41,060 bases of DNA from a virus, in IMG/VR virus record IMGVR_UViG_3300036104_000011, positions 1 through 41,060 of that record; one strand, given 5' to 3'. Made by a program: the position numbers and the translations under genes. Under the pieces are notes generated by a model. It had not been told where the DNA came from, did not search any database, and was given only the letters and a program-made list of their open reading frames with translations. Positions 6,107-12,374 of this stretch are shown here, in pieces; position 1 is the stretch's first letter; every line of letters starts with the position of its first letter.

Positions 6107-6645
6107 AGCGCGGCGATGCACTACCCGGCGAGCTGCGCGGCATCTTCGCCGACTTCTGGGAGGTCTATCCCTATCGGCGCCCGAATCCGCGCGCCCTCGC
6201 CGAGGCGGCGTTTGCCGCCGCGGTGAAGGCGGGTGCGAAGCCCGCCGACCTGGTGGCGGCGGCGGCTGCTTACGCCGCTGAATGCAAGAGCAAGGGCATT
6301 GCCGAGGCCTTCGTGGTGCATGCTCGCACATTTCTGGCGCAGCGACGGTTCGAGGATTATCTGGTGTCAGGCGCAGGGCAGGCGGTTGTCAGCGACAAGC
6401 CGGCGGAACCGGATCATCCGTGGTGGCCTGCCTTCCGTGGGCGGGTGAGTGCGGCGGCTTTCGCGCAGTGGATCGAGCCGCTCCGGGTGGTGGCCCAGAC
6501 GCGGTTGTTTGAGGAAGGCGGTCTGCTGAATGTCACGTTGAGCGCGCCCTCCGCGTTCCATCGGGACTATGTGCGCGAGCATTTCGCGGAGGCCATAAAG
6601 GCGGCGGTGCGGTGCCGTCAGATATACTGGGCGGCGGTGCGGTGA
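6103..6645 (+). CDS. phage replication protein with DnaA domain I-like C-terminus
   Basis: Two parts are visible in the 180 residues. Residues about 12-87 carry the FW-x2-YP pattern (FADFWEVYPYRR), a small helical stretch, and a closing ARTFLAQRRFEDYL, as seen at the C-termini of many phage replication-initiation and helicase-loading proteins. Residues about 106-170 match DnaA domain I: PWWPAFRGRVSAAAFAQWI, then EPLRVV, a short beta hairpin, and APSAFHRDYVREHF, equivalent to the tryptophan, FxxWIxPL and APNxFxxDWV motifs of DnaA. In DnaA this domain self-associates and contacts helicase and DiaA-type partners. ATG at 6103 overlaps the previous stop. With the domain IV-like protein upstream it suggests a split DnaA-like apparatus for recruiting host replication enzymes. 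Domain calls are good; the joint role is inferred. Confidence 0.8.
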   Translation: MKRGDALPGELRGIFADFWEVYPYRRPNPRALAEAAFAAAVKAGAKPADLVAAAAAYAAECKSKGIAEAFVVHARTFLAQRRFEDYLVSGAGQAVVSDKPAEPDHPWWPAFRGRVSAAAFAQWIEPLRVVAQTRLFEEGGLLNVTLSAPSAFHRDYVREHFAEAIKAAVRCRQIYWAAVR

Positions 6646-6647
6646 TG

Positions 6648-7034
6648 TCAGCGGAGCCTGAGGCCGGTGACGATTGCGCTGTCGTCTGTCCACTGCGTGC
6701 GCACGATAGTGCCTGGTGGAACCTCGGCGAAGACCTCGCCGATAGTTGGCGTCTCGGCGTGGACCCGTATCCGATCCTCGCGCAACTCGACGCATCTCAG
6801 GCCGTCCGAGCCACCGCCACCACAGAAGAGCGGCGCGCCGTCACTCGCTCGAACACGATCTTGGATCATGATCTGCCCGGCAGGGAACGACGTCACCTGC
6901 CAGGCAGTCCGAACATCGAATGCCCGCTCGAAGCGAATGGCATTGAAGCCCTCGCTTGGGCGCTGCACCTGAACCATCGGGACGGCGCAGCCGCTCAAAG
7001 CCAGCAGGCAACCAATTCGAGAAAGCGTTCGCAT
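6648..7034 (-). CDS. leftward lipoprotein, 128 aa
   Basis: A leftward gene inside an otherwise rightward operon. The N-terminus is a clear lipoprotein signal: basic MRTLSR, hydrophobic core, and lipobox LSGC with the acylated cysteine at residue 15. The mature part is beta-rich, with two further cysteines (FCGGGG, LRCVEL) that could pair, and a final ATIV-like strand region ending GLRLR. On the minus strand the ATG is preceded by GAGG five bases upstream. It is transcribed alone, with its end only two bases from the stop of 6103-6645, and it diverges from 7115. This is the typical look of a moron, a self-contained gene expressed from the prophage, possibly for superinfection exclusion or host envelope change. 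Family not recognised. Confidence 0.8.
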   Translation of the reverse strand: MRTLSRIGCLLALSGCAVPMVQVQRPSEGFNAIRFERAFDVRTAWQVTSFPAGQIMIQDRVRASDGAPLFCGGGGSDGLRCVELREDRIRVHAETPTIGEVFAEVPPGTIVRTQWTDDSAIVTGLRLR

Positions 7035-7071
7035 GAGGACCTCACAGGCGCGACTACTCGCTCACGTTTGC

Positions 7072-7085
7072 TGCATGTCCATGCA
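7072..7085. promoter_or_regulatory. palindrome between divergent genes
   Basis: TGCATG (7072-7077), two bases TC, then CATGCA (7080-7085) form a perfect short palindrome in the 80-base region between the leftward lipoprotein gene and the rightward gene at 7115. The region is less GC-rich than its surroundings. This suits an operator controlling one or both divergent promoters; no regulator can be named. Confidence 0.35.
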
Positions 7086-7114
7086 ACGTCAATCATCAAC
7101 TTGGAGGACGCCGC

Positions 7115-7651
7115 ATGACGGCCTCCCTCCTCCCCACGCCAGACGTTTCGGCGATCGGCGCCGTGCTGCACGCGATCGAGGCCGGCGTGTCGCCTAGTGG
7201 CGCGCTCGACGCGAAAATCCATGAAGCCCTGGGCTGGCTGGTGCTGCGCGGCACCGATGGCCGCCTCTCCATCCGCAACCCAGGCGCTCGGCAATGGCTG
7301 CGCATGCCCACCCCCAGCCGAAACGAGGCCGACGCCTTCGGCCTGATCCCAGCCGGCTGGCATCATGGCGTGGCGGTGCGCGACCGCATCCTGGGCTGGT
7401 GCGCCGATCCAGCTGAACCCACGAGGTACTTCGAGTGCATCGGCCGCAGCCGCGCGCTCGCCCTTACCCGGGCCGGTCTCTACGCGCAGCGCGCCATCGC
7501 CCTGCTGCCGCGCCTGCCAGCGCCCGCCCCCGCCTGTGCCTGCAGCTGGCAAGGCCCGGCTGCCGCCCTGCGCGCCGGCCGCTGCCCCGATTGCGGCCGC
7601 ACCCAGCTCGCCTGCCTTCCCACCCAGGAGACCGCCCATGGCCACGGCTGA
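7115..7651 (+). CDS. hypothetical early protein with C-terminal cysteine cluster
   Basis: A 178-residue protein starting at an ATG with GGAGG eight bases upstream, a strong site that marks the first gene after the divergent lipoprotein promoter. The N-terminal two thirds are mixed alpha/beta with no known family. The C-terminal region has CACSW and CPDCGRTQLAC, giving five or six cysteines within about 35 residues, suggestive of a zinc ribbon for nucleic-acid or protein binding. The stop lies 14 bases inside the next gene (gemA). It probably belongs to the middle/early operon that includes gemA and the Mor-like activator. Function unknown. Confidence 0.7.
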   Translation: MTASLLPTPDVSAIGAVLHAIEAGVSPSGALDAKIHEALGWLVLRGTDGRLSIRNPGARQWLRMPTPSRNEADAFGLIPAGWHHGVAVRDRILGWCADPAEPTRYFECIGRSRALALTRAGLYAQRAIALLPRLPAPAPACACSWQGPAAALRAGRCPDCGRTQLACLPTQETAHGHG

Positions 7652-8357
7652 ACGCGTCGCTTCCCCAGCCCAACCGAAGCTCATGCAGGCGGTGCACGCC
7701 TGCCGCCGCCAGGTGCCGGCATTGCAGGACGAGGCCGCCTGGCGCGGCTTCCTGCTGAAGGCCGCGGGGAAGGACAGCCTGCGCGCCATGACAGGCCGCG
7801 AGCTCGGCCGCGTGATGGACGCGCTGCATGCGCAGGGCGCGCCGCGGCGCGCTGGCACCGGCGCCGGTCGCCCCGCCAGCACCCTCGACACTCGGCCTCA
7901 GGCGCGGATGGCACGCGGGATCTGGATCGAGATCGGCAAGGCTGGTGTGGTGCGGGACCGGAGCGAGCGGGCACTCGATGCCTTCGCCAAGCGCATCACC
8001 GGCCGCGACAGTCTGCGCTTCTGCGATGCTCGCCAACTCAACCAGGTGGTCGAGGCGGTGAAGGAAATGCGAGATCGGGCATCGCGCCCGACCTCGGATG
8101 ACCTGCCGGTGCCCGAGCCGCGCGACGGTGAGACGAAAGACCAGGCCATGATCCGGGCGCTGTGGGACGCGCTGCGCCACTCCAGCGCCATGCGCACCGG
8201 CAGCTTCGCTGACCTGGAGACCTGGCTCCTCAAATGCGGCTACGGCCAGCGGCACGTCGAATACCTGTCGCCGGAGCATGCTGCCGATGCCGTGCGCAAG
8301 CTGAGAACCTGGTGGAGGCGCCACCGCGTGGCGGGCACGCCGGGAGGCCAGGCATGA
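7638..8357 (+). CDS. gemA: GemA-like regulatory protein (Mu gp16, DUF1018)
   Basis: The GemA/Mor-region protein of Mu-like phages, linked in Mu to modulation of host gene expression and DNA relaxation. The 239-residue product has the family hallmarks: residues about 40-67 KAAGKDSLRAMTGRELGRVMDAL, then about 108-145 with ALDAFAKRITGRDSLRF followed by a helix. A further repeat-like helical block (about 168-228, ending with VRKLRTWW) is longer than the usual family C-terminus. A proline/glutamate linker separates it. The ATG at 7638 is chosen because the family homology begins right after it. It overlaps the previous gene by 14 bases and the next by four. Confidence 0.85.
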   Translation: MATAERVASPAQPKLMQAVHACRRQVPALQDEAAWRGFLLKAAGKDSLRAMTGRELGRVMDALHAQGAPRRAGTGAGRPASTLDTRPQARMARGIWIEIGKAGVVRDRSERALDAFAKRITGRDSLRFCDARQLNQVVEAVKEMRDRASRPTSDDLPVPEPRDGETKDQAMIRALWDALRHSSAMRTGSFADLETWLLKCGYGQRHVEYLSPEHAADAVRKLRTWWRRHRVAGTPGGQA

Positions 8358-8602
8358 CGCTCGATGAGCAAACCGCGGCTGTCTGTGATGCCACCCTGGC
8401 GACGATCGCTGAGCTGCAGAAGTCCGGCCTCACCGAACCTAGCGCCCTGCTGAACGGCGTGGCGGCTGCACTGGGCAATGCCGTCGCGCTGTTTTCGATC
8501 CCTGGCAGCCGGGAATTTGTCCTTTCGGTCGTGCTAAGCTCGACCACCAAGTCCTGCCGCGGCCGCGCGCTGCGCGATGGCGCCACCGAGGGCCAGGGCT
8601 GA
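8354..8602 (+). CDS. small protein between gemA and mor, 82 aa
   Basis: An 82-residue protein starting in the ATGA overlap at the end of gemA and ending three bases before the Mor-like gene. The first half is helical (TAAVCDATLATIAEL) and the second half contains a hydrophobic ALFSIP region and a short SSTTK loop. No transmembrane segment or known family is evident. Conserved small genes of unknown role are usual at this position in Mu-like phages. It is almost certainly co-transcribed with gemA and the activator. Confidence 0.65.
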   Translation: MTLDEQTAAVCDATLATIAELQKSGLTEPSALLNGVAAALGNAVALFSIPGSREFVLSVVLSSTTKSCRGRALRDGATEGQG

Positions 8603-8605
8603 ACC

Positions 8606-9004
8606 ATGTCAGCCGCCCGTCCCTGGCTCCCGAACCTGCTGCGCGAGATGGCGGACGCCCATGGGCTGTCCACCGCGCTGCGGTTCGCGGAGCGCTTCGG
8701 CGGGCTGTACCTCCACCTGCCGGCAGCGGCACGACCAGACCACGTCGTCGCGAAGCACTCCGGCATGGCGGTGCTGGCCTGGCTGATCGAACAGCATGAC
8801 CGCAATGCACGCATCGTTGTGCCCAAGGCCGCCTGGGCGCAGCGCCAGCGTCGGCTGGAGGTGGTGCGCTCGATGACGGCCGATGGCCGCTCCGCCAACG
8901 AGATCGCCGTGGAGCTCGCGCTGCATGTCCGCCAGGTGGAGCGGCTGCGGGAGAGGATTGCGATGGACGACCGACTGCGGCAGGGTTCTCTGAATCTCGG
9001 ATAG
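8606..9004 (+). CDS. mor: Mor/C-family middle or late transcription activator
   Basis: Mor and C are dimeric Mu activators that bind inverted-repeat sites just upstream of -35 and turn on middle or late genes. This 132-residue protein (Mu Mor is 129) has the family's N-terminal dimerisation region, WLPNLLREMADAHGL followed by ALRFAERFGGLYLHLP (residues about 7-39), and a C-terminal helix-turn-helix, GRSANEIAVELALHVRQVERL, at about 94-114. It sits at the end of the early/middle operon and directly before the lysis operon, as in Mu-like phages. A palindromic element starting six bases after its stop, and repeated before the capsid operon, is its likely target. Only one such gene is seen, so it may serve as both Mor and C. 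Confidence 0.85.
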   Translation: MSAARPWLPNLLREMADAHGLSTALRFAERFGGLYLHLPAAARPDHVVAKHSGMAVLAWLIEQHDRNARIVVPKAAWAQRQRRLEVVRSMTADGRSANEIAVELALHVRQVERLRERIAMDDRLRQGSLNLG

Positions 9005-9009
9005 CGCCA

Positions 9010-9029
9010 GCCGACGCATGTCGGCCTGA
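9010..9029 (+). promoter_or_regulatory. candidate Mor-like activator site 1, before lysis operon
   Basis: The palindrome GCCGAC-GCAT-GTCGGC (9010-9025) is followed by CTGA. The same 20-base element, differing only in two spacer bases, occurs at 17081-17100 before the protease/capsid operon. Both stand in the intergenic gap before a late operon, with about 33 or more bases left to the first start codon, leaving room for a -10 region. The dyad symmetry and location suit a Mor/C-type activator site. Inference; no experimental site from a close relative is known to me. Confidence 0.5.
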
Positions 9030-9062
9030 GAACGCATCCACCCACGCGCGACAAATGCGCGC

Positions 9063-9548
9063 ATGTCCCAGACCCGATCCAACTCCAAGGCAGTCTCCCG
9101 CGGCATCCGGAACAACAACCCGGGCAATGTGCTGCGCAGCCGCACTGCGTGGAAGGGTGAGGCCGCGTTCACGGCCGGCGATGACATCGAGTTCGAAGTC
9201 TTCACGACGCCCGCATACGGCATCCGCGCCATGGCGATCACGCTGCTGACCTATCAGCGCGAGCATGGCCTTCGCACGACCCGGGCCATCATCGGCCGCT
9301 GGTGCCCGCCGGTTCATACGTTCCCCGACGGCACAAAGAAGGTCCAGGACACGACGGCCTATGTGAACCGCGTCGCCGCAGCCGTCGGCGTTGCGCCGGA
9401 TGCCGTCATCGACGCCAGCAAGGCGGCGATCATGCGCCCGCTGCTGAAGGCCATCATCCACCAGGAAAATGGCCAGCAGCCCTACGACGAGGCGACGATC
9501 GACGAAGCCATGCGGCTCGCCGGCATCAAGCTCAACCCCAAGGCATAG
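9063..9548 (+). CDS. RGIRNNNPGN-family peptidoglycan-active protein (probable endolysin)
   Basis: First gene of the lysis operon. Residues about 13-23 contain RGIRNNNPGNV, the signature of a phage family annotated variously as structural protein P5-like or as a lytic muramidase, followed by the typical FTTPAYGIRAMAITLLTYQ segment and an IIGRWCPP motif. The 161-residue length is usual for the family. It lies right before a holin, then the spanins further on, so I infer it is the endolysin replacing Mu's gp22 lysozyme, acting on peptidoglycan after holin triggering. It lacks a signal peptide, which fits holin-dependent release. A virion-borne role cannot be excluded. The start at 9063 follows the candidate activator site. 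Confidence 0.75.
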   Translation: MSQTRSNSKAVSRGIRNNNPGNVLRSRTAWKGEAAFTAGDDIEFEVFTTPAYGIRAMAITLLTYQREHGLRTTRAIIGRWCPPVHTFPDGTKKVQDTTAYVNRVAAAVGVAPDAVIDASKAAIMRPLLKAIIHQENGQQPYDEATIDEAMRLAGIKLNPKA

Positions 9549-9557
9549 GCGGACCCC

Positions 9558-9941
9558 ATGCACACTTTCATCACCATGCTCGCCCCCCTGCTCGCGCAGC
9601 TGCTCCCGTTGTTTGGCGCCCTCATGCTCGGCATCTGCTCCTGGGCGGCGAAGCGCGCAGCCGATTGGCTGAAGCTCTCCAACGACGCGGCTGTGCGGGA
9701 ATACCTGAACCATGCGCTGGAGAACGGCGTCGCCTGGGCCGAAGCGGAGATGACGAAGCGGCTGGTTGCCGTTGCCGCGGAGGGCACCGCTGCACCGACG
9801 CCGTCGCGCAGCGATATCCAGCTCGTGATCCAGGACGCGGCCGGCTACGTCGCCGCCACGGTGCCGGATGCCCTGAAGCACTTCGGCATCACCCCAGCCA
9901 CCCTTCAGCAGATCGTTCAGACCCGCCTGAGCGTCGTCTAA
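9558..9941 (+). CDS. LLH-type phage holin
   Basis: Holins open the inner membrane at the programmed time of lysis. The 127-residue protein has one hydrophobic N-terminal segment, residues about 4-28 (LAPLLAQLLPLFGALMLGI), then a charged amphipathic helical part with the pattern YLNHALENGVAWAE and a final SDIQLVIQDAAGYVA region ending FGITPATLQQIVQ, which is the signature of the LLH family of phage holins. It starts nine bases after the endolysin candidate's stop. The neighbour downstream is another single-span protein, which could act with it. Confidence 0.8.
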   Translation: MHTFITMLAPLLAQLLPLFGALMLGICSWAAKRAADWLKLSNDAAVREYLNHALENGVAWAEAEMTKRLVAVAAEGTAAPTPSRSDIQLVIQDAAGYVAATVPDALKHFGITPATLQQIVQTRLSVV

Positions 9942-9951
9942 GGCGCGGCTT

Positions 9952-10332
9952 ATGGACCTGGATATGCTGCTGCGCAGCCAGCCCCTGCTGATCGCCTTCG
10001 CGACCTTCATCCTGGCCGCGATGGGCTGGGCCTTCCGGCAGCATCTGACGCAGCTGCTGGAGAAGGCGCTGGGCGAAGCCGCGACCAGGTCCTCCGTCGA
10101 GGCCCTGGCCGTCAAGGTGGCCGCGCACTCCGACCGGCTGATGACGATCGAGATGGCGATGCAGCATCTGCCCACGGCATCGCAGGTCCATGGCCTGACC
10201 GTCGCAATATCCGACCTGCGCGGTGAGCTGCGCGCGGTCGGCGAGAATGTCGAAGGCCTGGATAGACAGCTGAGCGGCTTGTCGCGGCGGCTGGACCTGA
10301 TCGATGACCATCTGCGGAGCGGCAAGCAGTGA
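9952..10332 (+). CDS. Mu gp25-like membrane protein (DUF2730)
   Basis: A 126-residue protein with an N-terminal transmembrane helix (about 11-28, LIAFATFILAAMGWAF), a basic/charged stretch, then a long coiled-coil region (about 45-120) rich in regularly spaced leucines (DLRGELRAVGENVEGLDRQLSGL). This is the layout of the DUF2730 family of Mu-like phages, always found between lysis genes and the gp26/terminase genes. Function unknown; a role beside holin or in envelope association is plausible. It overlaps the following gene by four bases. Confidence 0.75.
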   Translation: MDLDMLLRSQPLLIAFATFILAAMGWAFRQHLTQLLEKALGEAATRSSVEALAVKVAAHSDRLMTIEMAMQHLPTASQVHGLTVAISDLRGELRAVGENVEGLDRQLSGLSRRLDLIDDHLRSGKQ

Positions 10333-10631
10333 ACCAGCCTTCCTTCTCCCAGCGGGTTGCCGAGGATCGTCGCCTCTCGATCCTGCTGCTGCTCTCTGCC
10401 TCCCAGGGTGGTTCGGCGAATGAGGCGCTGCTGCAGGCCGCTCTCGCGGACTACGGCCACGAGCCGAGCCTTGACCAGATCCGCGCCGACCTGGCCTGGC
10501 TGGCCGAACAGGGGTTGGCGGCGACCAGCGACATGCATGGCCTGACGGTGGGCCGCATCCTGGCGCGCGGCGAGGACGTGGCGGCCGGGCGCGCCAATGT
10601 GCCTGGCGTGAAGAAGCCCGTGCGCCGCTGA
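10329..10631 (+). CDS. Mu gp26-like protein (winged-helix type)
   Basis: A 100-residue protein resembling the VpaChn25_0724/Mu gp26 family: RRLSILLLLSASQGGSANE, a second helix pair, then DQIRADLAWLAEQGL, typical of a winged helix, and the closing LTVGRILARGEDVAAGRA with a basic GVKKPVRR tail. It likely binds DNA, but its role in the phage cycle is not known. The GTG start at 10329 lies within the stop of the gp25-like gene, and its own stop shares a base with the small terminase start. Found next to gp27 in nearly all Mu-like phages. Confidence 0.75.
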   Translation: MNQPSFSQRVAEDRRLSILLLLSASQGGSANEALLQAALADYGHEPSLDQIRADLAWLAEQGLAATSDMHGLTVGRILARGEDVAAGRANVPGVKKPVRR

Positions 10632-11179
10632 TGCCCCGCAAATCCACCATCGCCGCGCTGCCCGACCATCTGCTGGAGGCGCTTGAGCGCGCCATCCAGC
10701 AGGGCCGCGCCACGGTGGATGAGCTGGTCACCCTGGTGAACGGCGCGGGCCACATGGTCAGCCGCAGCGCCATGGGGCGGCATCGCAAGGTGAGCGTCGA
10801 GCGCCTGGCGAAGTTCCGGGAGACGCAGGAGATCGCTGGCGAGTGGGTGCGCCAGTTGCGCGCGGATCCCGATGGCGACATCGGCCGGATGCTGGGCGAG
10901 ATGCTGAAGCTACTGGCGTTTCGGACGCAGATGGAGATGCAGGAGGATGGTGAGGCACCTGGTCCGAAGGACCTCGCCATGCTGGCCCGCGCACTGCGCG
11001 ACCTCGGCTCGCTCGACAAGCTGAAGGTCGAGGCCGAGGCGCGCGTGGGCACCCGCATCAAGGGCGAGGCCGCCGATGCAGCCGCCGGCGCCGCGCGCGA
11101 GGCCGGCCTCTCCGAGGAGCGGGTCGCGCAGATCCGCCGCGAGGTGCTCGGCATCGGCCGACCGAAGGAGGCGACATGA
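10631..11179 (+). CDS. small terminase subunit-like protein (Mu gp27, DUF3486)
   Basis: The DUF3486 family is the presumed small terminase subunit that recognises phage DNA for headful packaging. Residues about 6-58 form the N-terminal DNA-binding region (IAALPDHLLEALERAI, then VNGAGHMVSRSAMGRHR), followed by long helices (about 60-145) that probably drive oligomerisation, and a C-terminal tail with LSEERVAQIRREVLG, which may contact the large subunit. The 182-residue length is normal. It stands one coupling step after the gp26-like gene, but the large terminase lies 1.2 kb downstream, with spanins, acb2 and a VWA gene in between. Confidence 0.85.
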   Translation: MPRKSTIAALPDHLLEALERAIQQGRATVDELVTLVNGAGHMVSRSAMGRHRKVSVERLAKFRETQEIAGEWVRQLRADPDGDIGRMLGEMLKLLAFRTQMEMQEDGEAPGPKDLAMLARALRDLGSLDKLKVEAEARVGTRIKGEAADAAAGAAREAGLSEERVAQIRREVLGIGRPKEAT

Positions 11180-11409
11180 TCGAAGCCCTGGGCGCGCACG
11201 CCCTCACCCTCCTCGCGATGCTGATCTGCGGCGCCGCCGTCGTCGGCTCGGTCTTTCTGATGGCCAAGCGCATCGGCGCCCAGGCAGCCGTGCAGGACCA
11301 AGCCCGGAAAACCCTCGAAACGGTGGAGACGCGAAATGCGGTGGAGCGCGATGTGGCTCGCGAGCCTGACCCTGCTGGCCGCCTGCGGCAGCGATGGAGC
11401 CGTGACTGA
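11176..11409 (+). CDS. Rz-like inner-membrane spanin
   Basis: Spanins fuse inner and outer membranes in the last step of lysis of Gram-negative hosts. The 77-residue product has an N-terminal membrane helix (about 9-30, ALTLLAMLICGAAVVGSV) and then a charged periplasmic alpha-helical part, DQARKTLETVETRNAVERD, ending REPDPAGRLRQRWSRD; this tail is characteristic of Rz-like proteins in Mu-like phages. The ATG overlaps the small terminase stop. The Rz1-type lipoprotein gene starts inside it in a different frame, which is the classic nested arrangement. Confidence 0.85.
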   Translation: MIEALGAHALTLLAMLICGAAVVGSVFLMAKRIGAQAAVQDQARKTLETVETRNAVERDVAREPDPAGRLRQRWSRD

Positions 11410-11539
11410 CTTCTGCGCGGCCGCGCAGCCGATCCTGGTTAGCAGCCGCGACGTCCTGACCGACGAGACGGCGCGCCGGATCCTGGCGCTGAACGAACTC
11501 GGCGCCAAGCGCTGCGGCTGGCAGCCCGGCGGGCGCTGA
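11336..11539 (+). CDS. Rz1-like outer-membrane spanin lipoprotein
   Basis: A 67-residue lipoprotein encoded in another frame across the end of the Rz-like gene. The leader MRWSAMWLASLTLLAAC contains the lipobox LAAC with Cys17 as the lipid attachment site. The mature part of about 50 residues has two more cysteines (DFCAAAQ, KRCGWQP) and lacks the usual proline richness of lambda Rz1; in Mu-like phages this FCAAAQPI...S.D.LT..T..IL pattern is common. Overlap with the Rz gene by 74 bases supports paired function as i-spanin and o-spanin. Confidence 0.8.
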   Translation: MRWSAMWLASLTLLAACGSDGAVTDFCAAAQPILVSSRDVLTDETARRILALNELGAKRCGWQPGGR

Positions 11540-11562
11540 GACCACCAACGAAGGGGCTACCG

Positions 11563-11784
11563 ATGGACAATCAGCACAGACACATCAAGGGCTATCGCGA
11601 GCTTTCGGCGGAAGAGATCGCGGGCATGAACCGGTTCAAGCAGATCGGCTTGGACCTGGAAGAGGCCATCGCCTCTGCCAGGGAAGCCGGCGCGGATCCG
11701 CGCGACCTGGCCGTGGCGAAGACGCAACTGCAGACCGGCCTGATGTGGGCTGTCCGCAGCATCGCCAAGCCTGAAGGCTTCTGA
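11563..11784 (+). CDS. acb2: Acb2/Tad1 hairpin-domain protein, anti-CBASS nucleotide sponge
   Basis: Acb2 hexamers bind the cyclic di- and trinucleotides made by host CBASS and related systems and so stop activation of the defence effector. The 73-residue product matches the family in length and layout: HIKGYRELSAEEIAGMN (residues 7-23), a helix, then LAVAKTQLQTGLMWAVR (49-65) and a short KPEGF end. From memory of the characterised Pseudomonas Mu-like phage protein, Tyr11 and Lys26 contact ligand; both Tyr11 and Lys26 are present here at those positions. It has a good GAAGGGG upstream and lies between the spanins and the late structural genes, the same area as in B3-like phages. No signal or membrane segment: it acts in the cytoplasm. 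Confidence 0.88.
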   Translation: MDNQHRHIKGYRELSAEEIAGMNRFKQIGLDLEEAIASAREAGADPRDLAVAKTQLQTGLMWAVRSIAKPEGF

Positions 11785-12374
11785 TGTTCTGCGCCGTCGC
11801 CCTCGTGCTGCTGCTGGATGCCTCAGGCTCCGTCTCGGCCGAGGACTGGCGGCTGCAGGCCGGCGGTACCGCGGACGCCATTGCCGACGAGGCCGTGGTG
11901 CGGATCATCGAGCGGCAGGGCGGGGTGGCGGTGACTGCCGTCGCATTCTCGGACATCACACGGCCGTTGGTGCCATGGCGCATCGTCACGAGCGCGGCGG
12001 ACGCCGGCGCCTTCGCCCATGCGCTGCGCGAGGCGCCGCGCAACCTGTATGGCGGCACACGGATCGGCGAAGCCCTGACCGACGCGATCGCTGCCTTCGA
12101 GAGCGCGCCATGCGAGGCCGAGCAGCAGGTGGTCGATATTTCCTCCGATGGTGACGCCGACCCGACGCCCACTGGCCGGGCGCGGGACCTGGCAGCGATG
12201 CGTGGCATCCGGGTCAATGCCATCGGCATCGGCCGGCTACCGGGCGGCACGCCTGCGGAATGGCTGCGCGACAATGCCGTCACCGTGGGCGGATTCGCGC
12301 TGGCCGCCGGTGACTGGGCCGACTTCGCCCGGGCCATGCGCCGCAAGCTCGCCATGGAACTGGCGGAGCGATGA
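11784..12374 (+). CDS. DUF1194-type VWA domain protein
   Basis: A single von Willebrand A-type domain. The MIDAS metal site is visible: DASGS at residues 12-16, a threonine in GGTRIGEAL near 94, and an aspartate in DISSDGD near 120. The spacing and IERQGGVAVTAVAFSD, VVDISSDGDADPTPTGRARDLA and GIRVNAIGIGRL segments match DUF1194, common in alphaproteobacteria. Bacterial relatives carry a signal peptide; here the start is directly before the first strand, so the leader seems to have been lost and the protein is probably cytoplasmic. It overlaps acb2 by one base and the large terminase by four. Not a known phage structural gene; perhaps an accessory gene of protein-protein interaction or defence-related role. 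Function unknown. Confidence 0.8.
   Translation: MFCAVALVLLLDASGSVSAEDWRLQAGGTADAIADEAVVRIIERQGGVAVTAVAFSDITRPLVPWRIVTSAADAGAFAHALREAPRNLYGGTRIGEALTDAIAAFESAPCEAEQQVVDISSDGDADPTPTGRARDLAAMRGIRVNAIGIGRLPGGTPAEWLRDNAVTVGGFALAAGDWADFARAMRRKLAMELAER

Noticed and set aside
6612-7118. Rightward frame of 168 codons opposite the leftward lipoprotein
   Set aside because: The leftward frame has a perfect lipoprotein leader and ribosome binding site; the rightward frame has neither family pattern nor start signal.
8439-10538. Very long leftward open frame (about 700 codons) opposite the mor-lysis region
   Set aside because: It runs antisense to several well recognised rightward genes and has an arginine-, alanine- and proline-rich composition without family patterns; such frames arise by chance in GC-rich DNA.
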